Source of the DNA: Hyphomonas atlantica corrig.
GTDB lineage: Bacteria > Pseudomonadota > Alphaproteobacteria > Caulobacterales > Hyphomonadaceae
DNA length: 64,000 nucleotides
Assembly: GCF_000682715.1 (NCBI RefSeq)
Contig: NZ_AWFH01000001.1
Span: 310,001-374,000 of the forward strand
Direction of reading: 5' to 3'
The notes under the pieces are model-generated. The model ran no database searches. It worked only from the letters and a program-made list of their open reading frames with translations, and was not told the DNA's origin. Every line of letters starts with the position of its first letter. The stretch's first letter is position 1. Both the position numbers and the translations under genes were made by a program. Positions 21,506 through 30,510 of the stretch are shown piece by piece.

Positions 21506-22441
21506 ATGAAACTGCTTTCCTGCAATGCGAACCGGCCATTGGCAGAAGCCATCGCCGACTATCTCGACACGCGCCTGACGCGCTCTGAAGTCAAGACGTT
21601 CTCGGACCAGGAAATATTCGTCAGGATCGATGAGAATGTTCGCGGCGAGGATGTGTTTGTCATCCAGTCGACGTCCTACCCCGCCAATGACAATCTGATG
21701 CAGCTGCTGATCTGCATGGACGCGCTGAAGCGCGCATCGGCCCGCCGTATCACGGCCGTCATCCCCTATTTCGGCTATGCCCGTCAGGACCGCAAAACTG
21801 ACGGACGCACGCCGATCTCCGCAAAGCTGGTAGCAAATCTGATCTGCAGCGCAGGGGCTGACCGCGTTCTGACGGTGGACCTGCATGCCGGGCAGATCCA
21901 GGGCTTCTTCGACATCCCGACCGACAACCTGTTCGGCAGCCCGGTCATGGTGGATGACATCAAGGAGCGCTACGGCAGCAAGGATCTGATTGTCGTATCT
22001 CCCGACGTTGGCGGCGTGGTTCGTGCCCGGTCCCTGGCAAAGCGGCTTGAGGCTGACCTCGCCATTGTCGACAAACGTCGCCCGGAGGCTGGCAAGTCGG
22101 AAGTGATGAACATCATTGGCGACGTTTCCGGCAAGCGCTGCATCATGCTCGACGACATGTGTGATTCCGGCGGCACGCTGGCGAACGCAGCCGCGGCACT
22201 GAAAGAGCATGGCGCGAAATCTGTCGCGGCCTATGTCACTCACGGTGTACTGTCGAACAATGCGGTTCAGCGGATCGAGAAATCTGTGCTGGACGAATTG
22301 GTGATGACCGACTCGATCCAGCCATCGGAAGATGCGATCAAGTCGAAATCCATCCGCATCCTGCCAATTTCCCCTCTGCTGGGTGAGGCTATCCGCCGGA
22401 TCGCAAATGAAGAGAGCGTCTCGAAACTGTTCGATCGCTAG
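21506..22441 (+). CDS. prs: Ribose-phosphate pyrophosphokinase
   Basis: Makes PRPP from ribose-5-phosphate and ATP, feeding nucleotide, His and Trp synthesis. 311 residues from ATG 21506 ([12 protein letters not shown]); upstream codons of the frame are not conserved. Shows the class I marks [25 protein letters not shown], the flexible loop [56 protein letters not shown] and the PRPP loop [13 protein letters not shown]. The stop shares CTAG with the stop of the convergent membrane-protein gene. Confidence 0.97.
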   Translation: MKLLSCNANRPLAEAIADYLDTRLTRSEVKTFSDQEIFVRIDENVRGEDVFVIQSTSYPANDNLMQLLICMDALKRASARRITAVIPYFGYARQDRKTDGRTPISAKLVANLICSAGADRVLTVDLHAGQIQGFFDIPTDNLFGSPVMVDDIKERYGSKDLIVVSPDVGGVVRARSLAKRLEADLAIVDKRRPEAGKSEVMNIIGDVSGKRCIMLDDMCDSGGTLANAAAALKEHGAKSVAAYVTHGVLSNNAVQRIEKSVLDELVMTDSIQPSEDAIKSKSIRILPISPLLGEAIRRIANEESVSKLFDR

Positions 22442-22953
22442 TCGGCGTCTTCCTGCACTTCAGGGGCCAATCGGTTCACAAGATACCTCACGGCGCCAAG
22501 GATCAGCAGAATGCTGGTGACCAAGAGCCCGGCCAGGATCGCCATCAATGTCGCGATGGCATAGTAAGACATCACGAACCAGTCCTTTGGAATGTCTTCA
22601 AATTCCCCGATGGGGATGGATGAAAAGGTCAGCAATGCGACCGCGCTACACAAGCTGATCGTCGCAAACCAGGCAATCATTCGAACGCGCTTGAACAGCC
22701 AGATACCAATGTCGGCGCTGCTATTGTGCATCATGCCAAGCATGGTGAGCATGAGGGCCAGAATCGTCGCGGATGCACTGGCAATGGCGGAGCCAAAATA
22801 GAGCGACGAATCGGAAAGGCTGTCGACCAGTTTCATCGCTTCTGAGCGAGAGTAGATCTGCCCTACGAACAGACGATGTACTCCGAACAGGAAAAAAGTC
22901 AGCACACCACCTATGATCGGTTTGCTCTTTCCGATGGGTTTTGGAGCAGACAT
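22438..22953 (-). CDS. Predicted multi-pass membrane protein
   Basis: 171 residues with about four hydrophobic segments: residues 14-32 ([19 protein letters not shown]), 51-77 ([25 protein letters not shown]), 92-113 ([20 protein letters not shown]) and 127-157 ([26 protein letters not shown]). A short acidic C-terminus follows. No family recognised. It lies downstream of the M56/M23/TonB gene on the same strand with an 80-base gap, so it may or may not share that operon. Confidence 0.75.
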   Translation of the reverse strand: MSAPKPIGKSKPIIGGVLTFFLFGVHRLFVGQIYSRSEAMKLVDSLSDSSLYFGSAIASASATILALMLTMLGMMHNSSADIGIWLFKRVRMIAWFATISLCSAVALLTFSSIPIGEFEDIPKDWFVMSYYAIATLMAILAGLLVTSILLILGAVRYLVNRLAPEVQEDAD

Positions 22954-23033
22954 GGCTGGAACATCCTCACACGCGACGCGAAAAGTCTCTTCTCGAAACC
23001 AGACGCGCCGCGCGCCAGGAAAGTTCCACCAAT

Positions 23034-24902
23034 TTATCCGATGCAGAATTCCAGCGGATAGGTCACGCCTTTCACTTCAACCGCCTTGCCGGCCTCATTC
23101 TTCACGGGCTCAAACACGGCGCCGTTCAGTTTGACGGCTTCGGTGTTGAATGCCGGATCTGAGCATTCGGCGATCTTGTTCTTTGGCAGACCGTCGACTC
23201 CGAGATCGAACATGACGAGACATGTACCACTCAGATGCTGCTTGGCGGCATCGACAGGATAGGACGGCGCGGGATGCTTGACCGTGGTCGGCACCCATCC
23301 GGCGTCCAGATTCAACCAGGCCGACTTGTTCGCAAGCTTGGCGGCTTCTGCACGCTCGCGCCATTCGGGAGACATATCGCGCTGAGTAAACCAGACCTTG
23401 TCTGCCTCACACCCCTCCGGCGCTTCTAGTGCCGCAGCAGGCTGTGGCGCGGCGGGTGCCTTTGGAGCTTTGGGCGCAGCCGCCGGTGCCGGCAGCCTTG
23501 CACCAGAATTTGCCGTTATGAAAAGACTTTTCGCCGGTTCCAGCCCTTCTTCCGCCATCGGATCAACAACCGAGCCATCGCGCCAGACTTCCAGATGCAG
23601 GTGCGGGCCGGTTGCCTGACCGGATTGGCCCAAGGTTCCGATAATCGTTCCGCCTGATACGGTTTGACCAACGGCAACCTTGATGTCCTGCAACTGACCA
23701 AAGCGAAGGATCGTGTTGCCAGCGGTGATCTCGACCAGATTGCCATACCCCTTGGTCATCTCGGCGCGCGTGACAATTGCGGACGTCGGCGCATAGATTG
23801 GCTTGCCTGCCTCTTCGGCCAGATCAATCCCACGATGCAGTTTCTCTTCGCCTGTGATCGGATGTGTGCGCATCCCAAAAGCGCTGGTCAGCTTGGCCTT
23901 TTCGAGAATGGGGTGCGTGTAATTGACAGTGGCTGCGGGCAGCGCGGCTGCGCCACGGATGAGGGAGCCCTGCGCCAATGCGAGTGGCGCAGCCAGTGCG
24001 AGCGCTGCCGCAACCGCCAGTCCGAGGCGTTTCGGCCGATGATCCGTCTCCGCCAATAATTGTGTCAGGCGCATTTTCAGAGTTCCTTCCTTTTTGAGAA
24101 TGAATGCTGCAACGGGCAGGGTCATGGGAGGCCGGGCATGGCGGGCGACTTGAGTGAGTGCTCGGGCATAGGCGATACGGTCCCCGGTAAGGTCGGCAGT
24201 CTCCTCGTCCACGATGGCTTCGCGCCAGTAATCAAGCCGCTCGCGCATGGCCCAGGCAAAAGGTGAGAACCAGAAGATGTCTGCCACGACCCGGTCGAAG
24301 GGGCGGGTCAGCAAATCACCTCGCCTCAGATGCACCATTTCATGCACGATGATCTGCGGCGTGTGGCTTTTCGAAATCAGGGCAGCCGGAATGTAGATCA
24401 CGGGGCGGAGTATTCCCGCAAGGAACGGGGCGCCGTGGGGTATGACGCGCACGTCTGGAGCCTGGCTCAATCCAACCGCCTCGGCCCAATGACCCACGGG
24501 GCGTAACACTGCGCGCGCACGTTGCTTCAAGCGCTGAAGCCGGAACTGGCCGACGGCCCAACAAACTCCCCGAGCGCACCAACCTGCCACCAGCCCCCAA
24601 ACGACAAGCGTCGAAACGTGCGGCATACGGAATGCTGGGCGTGTCACATCCTGAAATTCAGCGGCTGGCAGGATGGTCAGCGCCTCAACCATCGGCAAAT
24701 CCGGCAGGGCGTGAACCGCGACCTGACCAACCCCCGGCATGAAGGCAGACGCGACAAACGGCGCGAACATCAGCGCAGCTGCACCACGCCAGATAGCCTG
24801 CGCAGCTTTGGGCGACGGGTTAAGTGATGATAGCGCCGACGCAAGCACCCACAATGCGGCGCTCCAGACAAAGGTCAGGCAAACAAGTCCGAGCACGCTC
24901 AT
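23034..24902 (-). CDS. BlaR1-like M56 metallopeptidase fused to M23 endopeptidase and TonB C-terminal domain
   Basis: 622 residues with three separate modules. First, an M56/BlaR1 anti-repressor protease: membrane segments near 5-25, 38-55 and 97-118, the zinc motif HEMVH at 187-191 and downstream acidic ligands (REAIVDEETAD, near 228). Second, after a membrane segment near 296-311, a complete M23/LytM domain, HRGID (H356, D360) and GPHLHLEVW (H434, H436), which predicts an active periplasmic peptidoglycan endopeptidase. Third, after an Ala/Pro linker (471-492), a TonB C-terminal domain (about 545-622, HPAPSYPVDAA). Its ATG overlaps the blaI-like stop (ATGA). The family role is to cleave the paired BlaI repressor on a wall signal; here sensing may be coupled to peptidoglycan cutting or TonB-type contact. 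The ligand is unknown. Confidence 0.9.
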   Translation of the reverse strand: MSVLGLVCLTFVWSAALWVLASALSSLNPSPKAAQAIWRGAAALMFAPFVASAFMPGVGQVAVHALPDLPMVEALTILPAAEFQDVTRPAFRMPHVSTLVVWGLVAGWCARGVCWAVGQFRLQRLKQRARAVLRPVGHWAEAVGLSQAPDVRVIPHGAPFLAGILRPVIYIPAALISKSHTPQIIVHEMVHLRRGDLLTRPFDRVVADIFWFSPFAWAMRERLDYWREAIVDEETADLTGDRIAYARALTQVARHARPPMTLPVAAFILKKEGTLKMRLTQLLAETDHRPKRLGLAVAAALALAAPLALAQGSLIRGAAALPAATVNYTHPILEKAKLTSAFGMRTHPITGEEKLHRGIDLAEEAGKPIYAPTSAIVTRAEMTKGYGNLVEITAGNTILRFGQLQDIKVAVGQTVSGGTIIGTLGQSGQATGPHLHLEVWRDGSVVDPMAEEGLEPAKSLFITANSGARLPAPAAAPKAPKAPAAPQPAAALEAPEGCEADKVWFTQRDMSPEWRERAEAAKLANKSAWLNLDAGWVPTTVKHPAPSYPVDAAKQHLSGTCLVMFDLGVDGLPKNKIAECSDPAFNTEAVKLNGAVFEPVKNEAGKAVEVKGVTYPLEFCIG

Positions 24903-25282
24903 GCCTTGTCCTCCTGTTCGCCCTCAGCTGCATTGATGATGGCGTCAAGCTCGTCCAGTTCCGCGTCAGAGAGATGAGGACTTTCAGCAAAAAGCGCCGC
25001 TGGCAGTGGGCCGTCCATATCCAGAACCTGTCGCGCAAGATGGCGAACAAGCCCGCCCAGAGTCGCCGTGCGGTCAATAGCGGCAGTGAACACGGTTATT
25101 CCGTGAACATCCTGCCGTGTGACCCAGCCTTTCTCTTCCATACGGGCAATCACGGTCCGGGTGGTTGACGGCTTCCACCCCTGCCCCGGCCCAACGGCAT
25201 CATGCACTTCGCGTGCACTCTGCCGGCCATGCGCCCAGAGGTGTTTCAGGACATTGAGTTCAGAAGGATTTGGCTGTGACAT
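24899..25282 (-). CDS. BlaI/MecI/CopY-family transcriptional repressor
   Basis: Winged-helix repressor, 127 residues from ATG 25282 (GAGG 5 bases upstream); a GTG at 25288 adds two residues. Typical opening PNPSELNVLKHLWAHGRQSAREVHDAV, the recognition helix region WKPSTTRTVIARMEEKGWVTRQ, and a C-terminal dimer domain ending in acidic residues. The usual BlaR1 cleavage site lies in this dimer region, but I cannot point to it with certainty. First gene of a two-gene operon with the M56-M23-TonB gene. A CTACA-N2-TGTAG operator overlaps its predicted -10 region, so it very likely represses itself. Confidence 0.92.
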   Translation of the reverse strand: MSQPNPSELNVLKHLWAHGRQSAREVHDAVGPGQGWKPSTTRTVIARMEEKGWVTRQDVHGITVFTAAIDRTATLGGLVRHLARQVLDMDGPLPAALFAESPHLSDAELDELDAIINAAEGEQEDKA

Positions 25283-25309
25283 GGGCACCTCGCTAACACT
25301 GACACGAGA

Positions 25310-25338
25310 ACGCTACATTTGTAGCGAGTCCGCGTCAA
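25310..25338 (-). promoter_or_regulatory. Promoter and BlaI-type operator of the blaI-like operon
   Basis: On the minus strand a TTGACG -35 hexamer (25333-25338), a 17-base spacer and a TAGCGT -10-like hexamer (25310-25315). The inverted repeat CGCTACA-TT-TGTAGCG (25311-25326; two perfect 7-base half sites) covers the -10, as expected for an autorepressor. It shares the core CTACA-N2-TGTAG with the site at 5739-5752. Start codon is 29 bases downstream of the repeat. Confidence 0.7.
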
Positions 25339-25410
25339 GTGGAACGTATGCGCCATCCCTTGCAACAGTATTGCAGCGCTTCGTAACTCAATTGTCGGAA
25401 AATATCGCGC

Positions 25411-25695
25411 CTACTCGACCGTCCAGCCGCGCGGCGTACGCCGGGCATCAAGTGTCATGGGCTGTTCATCTGGGCGCTGGGGCGCCGTGCGGCGTACACC
25501 CCTACGACCAGCAAACCGCATGACCAAAGCCGCCGCCGCAAGCAGAACGCCCGCAATTGCGGTCATCAGCGCCAGCATTCCGGCGAACAAGACGAGCAAT
25601 AACCCAATGCACAATTGCGCCGCCAGGCTGATTGCACCTGATACGGCACCTGCAAGCTGAAAACGGGCGGAACTGGAAGCGGTGTGGGTCATCAT
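25411..25695 (-). CDS. Small predicted membrane protein
   Basis: 94 residues starting MMTHTASSS (ATG 25695 or 25692; a GAGAGA site lies just upstream). Residues about 14-62 hold two hydrophobic segments (LAGAVSGAISLAAQLCIGLLLVLFAGML and TAIAGVLLAAAALVMRFAG), followed by a basic, Arg/Pro-rich cytoplasmic tail. No family recognised. It lies upstream of blaI on the same strand but blaI has its own promoter. Confidence 0.6.
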   Translation of the reverse strand: MMTHTASSSARFQLAGAVSGAISLAAQLCIGLLLVLFAGMLALMTAIAGVLLAAAALVMRFAGRRGVRRTAPQRPDEQPMTLDARRTPRGWTVE

Positions 25696-25783
25696 TCTCT
25701 CGTCTGAACAACAAACATGGCGTCAGCGTTGCGTTCCGTCAATGGAATGCAATGCCGATACCATGTGAAATCACGCAATTGCC

Positions 25784-26494
25784 TCAATCGGGCCGGATGA
25801 GCAGGCCGCGTTCCGTGCGGATCTGGGCATAGGCCGCCGTGATCGACGCAGCCTTGGCGTGGGCTGCATCTTCGAATTCCCGTGGCGCGCCCATCTGCAC
25901 AACGCGGTCAGGGTGATTGTCCGCCATCAATTGACGATATGCTGCGCGAATGGCGGAAAAGTCTGCATCATGCGCGACGCCAAGAATGTGATAGGGATCG
26001 TCCCCGTCTGGCCCCAGATGACTGGCCTTGATGCGGCGGAATGTTTGCTCAGTGAACCCAAACGCCTCGGAAACCGTGCGCAAATAATCGAGTTCATCGG
26101 CCGTAACAACGCCGTCTGCCCCGGCAATCTGAAACAGACCGTCCAGCACGCCTTCCAACAGGCAAGGACGGTCGTGATAACGACGGCCAATCTTGCGGGC
26201 ATACCCTTCATAGCCGCGAACCGTCTGGCGGGCGATGTTGAATACGCGACGCACGCTGTCGGCATCTTCCGGCGCAGCGCGGAACACCCGCGAAAACGTC
26301 ATGATCTCTTCGTCAGACACATTGCCATCCGCGACGGCCAGCTTGGCGCCAAGGCCAACAACCGCCGCTGTGAAGCCGACATCGTTCGGATCTGGCGCGC
26401 AGGCGAAATCGCCCCCATCGGCGGAATCGCCGTCGGAGTGATCCGGGTCGAACAGGCGACGTCCGCCTTCAAGCAGTCTGGTCCACAAAGACAT
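25784..26494 (-). CDS. TerB-like plus J-domain protein (DjlA-like)
   Basis: 236 residues from ATG 26494 (MSLWTRLLEGGRRLF); the frame continues upstream but without a conserved sequence. Residues about 45-155 resemble the TerB/DjlA central helical domain (GFTAAVVGLGAKLAVADGNVSDEEI; second acidic repeat ADGVVTADELDYL). Residues about 168-230 are a J-domain with the HPD tripeptide (DPYHILGVAHDADFSAIR, ADNHPDRV), which stimulates DnaK/Hsp70. Unlike E. coli DjlA there is no N-terminal membrane segment. Substrate unknown. Confidence 0.85.
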   Translation of the reverse strand: MSLWTRLLEGGRRLFDPDHSDGDSADGGDFACAPDPNDVGFTAAVVGLGAKLAVADGNVSDEEIMTFSRVFRAAPEDADSVRRVFNIARQTVRGYEGYARKIGRRYHDRPCLLEGVLDGLFQIAGADGVVTADELDYLRTVSEAFGFTEQTFRRIKASHLGPDGDDPYHILGVAHDADFSAIRAAYRQLMADNHPDRVVQMGAPREFEDAAHAKAASITAAYAQIRTERGLLIRPD

Positions 26495-26682
26495 TTCCCG
26501 CAAATCTATACCCCATTTTTCCAGATTTGGGAGAGCGGCATGCTGACAGTTACGTGAAGTACTGCTCACAATTTCAATCATGAATAATTTTTTAGATTCT
26601 GATCCCGCACGCAGGTGGCTCGTACAGAGGGGCGCAGGTGGATATGGTTCCACCCGCCAATTCATATGTTGGACCCCCAGTT

Positions 26683-27228
26683 ATGAAACACCTCATCGCG
26701 CTTTCCGCCGCCCTTGCCCTGACCGCAGCTCCTGCATTTGCCGAAACCTGCCAATATACGAAGCAAAAGACTGCCCATCAGGTTGAAGCCGAATTGGTCA
26801 AAGGCGAATGGACCAAGATGGACATTGTCGACACCGCAGCAGAAGCTGGACAGTTCGAGACGCTTCTGGCGGCCGCCACCGCTGCCGGCCTGGTTGACGC
26901 CCTGAAAGGTGATGGCCCGCTAACCGTTTTTGCGCCAACCGACGAGGCCTTCGCTGCACTGCCTGACGGCACGGTCGAAACTCTGCTGCTGCCGGAAAAC
27001 AAGGACCAACTCGCCGGGATCCTGAAGCTGCACGTTATCGCCGGCAGCAAAGTAACGTCAGATCAGCTCGCCGGACAGACACTCACCGTCGACACGCTGA
27101 ATGGTGAAGTCGCGATTGACGGCACAAATGGTGTGATGGTGAACGACGCGACCGTCGTGAAAGCAGATGTCATGGCGTCTAATGGTGTGATCCACGTCAT
27201 CGACAAAGTACTGCTGCCGAGCAGCTAG
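26683..27228 (+). CDS. Secreted fasciclin-domain protein
   Basis: 181 residues from ATG 26683, which begins a signal peptide (MKHLIALSAALALTAAPAFA-ETC); an in-frame start at 26638 would bury it. One fasciclin (FAS1) domain covers about 48-180 with the H1 motif LTVFAPTDEAFAALP and the H2 region ILKLHVIAGSKVTSDQL ... VNDATVVKADVMASNGVIHVIDKVLLP. Such proteins are extracytoplasmic and often linked to adhesion; no specific partner is evident. An intrinsic terminator follows at once, so this is a single-gene transcript. Confidence 0.92.
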   Translation: MKHLIALSAALALTAAPAFAETCQYTKQKTAHQVEAELVKGEWTKMDIVDTAAEAGQFETLLAAATAAGLVDALKGDGPLTVFAPTDEAFAALPDGTVETLLLPENKDQLAGILKLHVIAGSKVTSDQLAGQTLTVDTLNGEVAIDGTNGVMVNDATVVKADVMASNGVIHVIDKVLLPSS

Positions 27229-27253
27229 GTCTGTACTGAAGCGCTAGAAATCT

Positions 27254-27285
27254 GGCCCGCCTGAAACTCTTCTGGCGGGCCTTTT
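27254..27285 (+). terminator. Intrinsic terminator after the fasciclin gene
   Basis: GGCCCGCC (27254-27261) pairs perfectly with GGCGGGCC (27274-27281) around a 12-base loop, followed by TTTT. It lies 25 bases past the stop and between convergent genes; on the other strand the T-tract is weak. Confidence 0.8.
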
Positions 27286-27296
27286 ACTACGGTCGA

Positions 27297-28178
27297 CTAC
27301 TTCCTTTGAGACTCGACGACTGCCCGCAACGCGGCAATCTCTGACCGCATATCCTGGATCGCGCTCAATACGGCAACACGCCCCTTCTCCGCCGTCATCA
27401 GCTCGCCTTCCAGCTCCTCCTCGATCTCGTCGAGTCCCTCTTCAATGATGGCCTGCTGCTCTGCTGCCAGCGAGTCCACGATGAGCGCGATGAAGAGGTT
27501 CAGGATGGCGAAGCTGGCAATGAAGATGAAGATCAGGAAGAAAAGCCAGGCGTATGGATTGCCATCGTCAATAACTTTCTGAACCACTTCGAAACGCCAA
27601 CCATCCATCGTCATGACCTGGAACAGCGAATAGGCAGAGCGCGGCAAATCTCCGAACAGCTCCGTGACTTCCTCATTGTCCGTATTGCCGAACATGTTGG
27701 TAGCCATGACTGCGGCGACATACGTGATCAGTGCAAGCACGGCGAAAATCGCGCCCATACCCGGAAGCGCCTTCATCAGCGCTTCCGTAATCCGGCGCAT
27801 CATTGGGACAATGTGCAGGAGACGCAACACGCGCAGCACACGGAGTGCCCGCAGCACACCAAATGCGGCACTGCCTGGCACCAGCGATACGCCGATCACG
27901 ATGAAATCGAACCAGTTCCAACCACGCTTGAAGAACTGCATCCGATAGACGATCAGCTTCAACAGGATTTCGACCGCAAATATGTATGTGATGGACTGGT
28001 CGATGACATCCAGCGACCGTACCAGACCGGACGGCAGGCTCGCGCGATAGGTAAGGATACCCAGGATCACAGCATTGATGATAATCAATGCGATGATCGA
28101 ATGTCGGAACCACGGCTTCTCAACCATGGCTTCCAGAGCAGAATTATGCGTGTCGAAATCGAGCGTTGCGCGTTTCAT
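27297..28178 (-). CDS. Single-domain voltage-gated cation channel (bacterial Nav/Cav family)
   Basis: 293 residues from ATG 28178 (MKRATLDF). One 6-TM voltage-gated unit that forms tetramers: S1 about 27-44, S2 62-78, S3 89-101, and S4 with four arginines spaced by three (R110, R113, R116, R119 in VLRALRVLRVLRLL). The pore helix and filter follow (FQVMTMDGWR, residues 187-195), then S6 (about 211-235) and a Glu-rich C-terminal coiled coil (AIIEEGLDEIEEELEGEL ...). The filter reads TMDGWR rather than the TLESWS of most bacterial sodium channels. Acidic Asp plus Gly could favour calcium, so ion choice is uncertain. Confidence 0.92.
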   Translation of the reverse strand: MKRATLDFDTHNSALEAMVEKPWFRHSIIALIIINAVILGILTYRASLPSGLVRSLDVIDQSITYIFAVEILLKLIVYRMQFFKRGWNWFDFIVIGVSLVPGSAAFGVLRALRVLRVLRLLHIVPMMRRITEALMKALPGMGAIFAVLALITYVAAVMATNMFGNTDNEEVTELFGDLPRSAYSLFQVMTMDGWRFEVVQKVIDDGNPYAWLFFLIFIFIASFAILNLFIALIVDSLAAEQQAIIEEGLDEIEEELEGELMTAEKGRVAVLSAIQDMRSEIAALRAVVESQRK

Positions 28179-28267
28179 GGTCTGTGCCGTTCCCCTCCGG
28201 TCGATAGGCCACAAGGCGTTCTGCCCGCAACTGCCCGGCATGCCAAGTCATCGGATGTGGATCGCGC

Positions 28268-28738
28268 CTAGTCGGCTGACGTTGTCGTGTCCGACACGAT
28301 GACCCATTCATCAGCGATCTTGCGCATGACCAGCGTGTAGAGACCGGACGGGTTGTCGCCATCTACCTCCAGCATCCAGCGGCCATGCGCGATGGCCGCA
28401 TCAGGGGAAAGCAGTTCGATCTCATAGTCCGAGGTGATCAATTGGCCCATCTTTTCGGGCGTGTCATACCGCTTTTCGTATCGCTCCAGCGTCGCATCCC
28501 ATCCCCGCGCGACGTTGCCACCTGAAGCGAAGCGCAAGTTCGGCGACTGCCAATAGCCCGCCATGAATGCCCGGATATCCCCGCGATTCCAGGCCTCGTC
28601 CTGCGCCTGCAGCACGGCAGTTATTGCGGCGGCCTCCTGCGCTTCAGCTGCGCCGCTCAGATGAGACGATGGCTCAGAATACGTAGCGCACCCTGTAGCA
28701 AGGATCGGCAAAATGACCGCGAAAACAGCTGACCGCAT
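28268..28738 (-). CDS. SnoaL/NTF2-like (DUF4440) lipoprotein
   Basis: 156 residues from ATG 28738, with AGGAG 8 bases upstream. A lipobox (ILATGC; Cys near residue 17) predicts membrane anchoring. The remainder is an NTF2-like cone fold typical of DUF4440: AITAVLQAQDEAWNRGDIRAFMAGYWQS near 37-64, then alternating strands ending in YTLVMRKIADEWVIVSDTTTS. These domains bind small ligands or act as minor enzymes; no catalytic residues can be named here. Confidence 0.85.
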   Translation of the reverse strand: MRSAVFAVILPILATGCATYSEPSSHLSGAAEAQEAAAITAVLQAQDEAWNRGDIRAFMAGYWQSPNLRFASGGNVARGWDATLERYEKRYDTPEKMGQLITSDYEIELLSPDAAIAHGRWMLEVDGDNPSGLYTLVMRKIADEWVIVSDTTTSAD

Positions 28739-28785
28739 CACAAATCTCCTGGTTCGGATCCGCCTCAAAAAAGCGGGGCAATGTC

Positions 28786-30510
28786 CTACCGTTTCAGATA
28801 GGCCTGACGGGCCCATTCTAGGGCACTCAGCGCAACCGCAACACCCCCTAGCCAGAAGGTGATGATGAACACGTCATAAAAGCCGTTCTGCTCGATCATT
28901 TCGCCAAGCCATGGCCGCCCGAGCGTGCCGATCAGCATCGTCAGGGACGCCAGCAGGGCATATTGAACCGCAGCGAAACGCGGGTTCACCACGGACGTTA
29001 GGTATGCCGTCATCGCCACAAGCGCGAACCCGCCCGCGATGTTTTCAGCAAAGATCGTCACCATCAGGCGCGCCATGCGCTGGCCTTGGTCTGACGCGAT
29101 CATCACCTCCTCCGGCTGCAATTTCGCGGCCCATTCGGCAAAAGCAATCAGCGGCGCATCGAGATGCGTGAACGCGAGGAAGCCATCAACCGCCGCCGCG
29201 CCAGCGGCAAGGTCTGCGTACAGCAGATTGGTAACCGCCGCGACGATGCCGCCAACGAAAAAGACAGGCATCCGCCCCAGCACAGCGATCAATGTCGCGC
29301 CAATCAGCGACCCGAGAATTGTGGCGACGACCCCGAAAAATTTCGAGGCAATCGCAACATCGTCCAGCGTGTGGCCGAGGGCATCGAGATCAGTGCGCAG
29401 ATAGAAGGGATAGGCGAACGATCCCCAGACAGCATCCGTGAACCGGTAGGTCAGCGCAAGAGCCAGCACGAGAATTGTCCACCAGCCGAGCCGGGAAATC
29501 AGTTCCATCAACGGATCAAAGATCGCCCGAAACAGGGTGGAGAGCAGCTTGTCACCACGTGTCTGCCCCGCAACAAATAGCGGCGCTTCGGTTGCGACGG
29601 CCTTCTGCGTGAACACAAGCAGCGCCGCCACAACGGCCGGTAGCACAACCGTCAGCAAGACAATGATAGGCCCCTGCTCTGACACGAAAACACGTGATGA
29701 AATATCAGCGCCAAGCGCCAGCTTTCTCACCACAAAGATACCGATCAAGGTGAAGCCGACCACCCAACTGAGCGATACGACGACGACGGCAGGCAGCGTC
29801 ACTCTCCTTCGCAGTGACGGCAGGAAGCTCATCCGGCTCGTATCTGGCTTTGAAGAAGATTCCGGCTCCGGCGCAAGCAGACTGCCCAGGACAGTGAAGG
29901 CAATGAAGACCGCCATCATGACGTAGGAAACGGTCCATCCAACGCGCGCAGCGACCAACAGGGCGAGGAAACCGGATATGAATCCGCCTGATTTGTAACC
30001 GAACTGATACAGCGCCGACATCAGATCCTTGTCTTCTTCGGATCGCGCCACCTCGATCCGCCACGCATCGAGGATCAAATCGTGCGTCGGCCCAATTATG
30101 GTGATCACGAAACAGATCAGCGCGACGAGGCCTATGTTCTCGGGCGGATTGCTGAAGGCCAGAACGATCAGGAGCAGCGCTATCACCGACTGGCACAGGA
30201 CCAGCCAGGATCGCCGCCCCCCAATACGCAAGAAAGGTACATTCCGGGCACGGCCAAACATGGGGGCCCACAAATACTTGAACGAATAGCCGAGCGAGAC
30301 CAGCGCCAGAACGCCGATTGTGTCCGTATCGATTCCTTCCTGCGTCAGCCAGGCGGAGAGAACCCCGACAACCGCGCCATAGGGAATACTTGCCGCGAAT
30401 GAGAGGATCAGCATCGCCGCCATACGGCGATCCTTCAACGCCTTGAAGGCGCGAACAGCGCGTGAGGGCTCTTTCACCGCGGGCGGCGTTGGCGCCGATG
30501 TATCGCTCAT
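28786..30510 (-). CDS. AmpG-like MFS transporter
   Basis: 574 residues with about 12-14 membrane helices, of the MFS branch that contains AmpG, the importer of anhydromuropeptides for wall recycling and beta-lactamase induction. AmpG-like marks: SFAASIPYGAVVGVLSAWLTQEGIDTDTIGVLALVSLGYSFKYLWAP near the start, RIGGRRSWLVLCQ, and an early GPTHDLILDAWRIEVA. The C-terminal half has two long loops and is longer than E. coli AmpG (491). Translationally coupled to the kinase upstream (ATGA at 30507-30510). Substrate is inferred from family only; acetyl-CoA-type transporters are related. Confidence 0.8.
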   Translation of the reverse strand: MSDTSAPTPPAVKEPSRAVRAFKALKDRRMAAMLILSFAASIPYGAVVGVLSAWLTQEGIDTDTIGVLALVSLGYSFKYLWAPMFGRARNVPFLRIGGRRSWLVLCQSVIALLLIVLAFSNPPENIGLVALICFVITIIGPTHDLILDAWRIEVARSEEDKDLMSALYQFGYKSGGFISGFLALLVAARVGWTVSYVMMAVFIAFTVLGSLLAPEPESSSKPDTSRMSFLPSLRRRVTLPAVVVVSLSWVVGFTLIGIFVVRKLALGADISSRVFVSEQGPIIVLLTVVLPAVVAALLVFTQKAVATEAPLFVAGQTRGDKLLSTLFRAIFDPLMELISRLGWWTILVLALALTYRFTDAVWGSFAYPFYLRTDLDALGHTLDDVAIASKFFGVVATILGSLIGATLIAVLGRMPVFFVGGIVAAVTNLLYADLAAGAAAVDGFLAFTHLDAPLIAFAEWAAKLQPEEVMIASDQGQRMARLMVTIFAENIAGGFALVAMTAYLTSVVNPRFAAVQYALLASLTMLIGTLGRPWLGEMIEQNGFYDVFIITFWLGGVAVALSALEWARQAYLKR

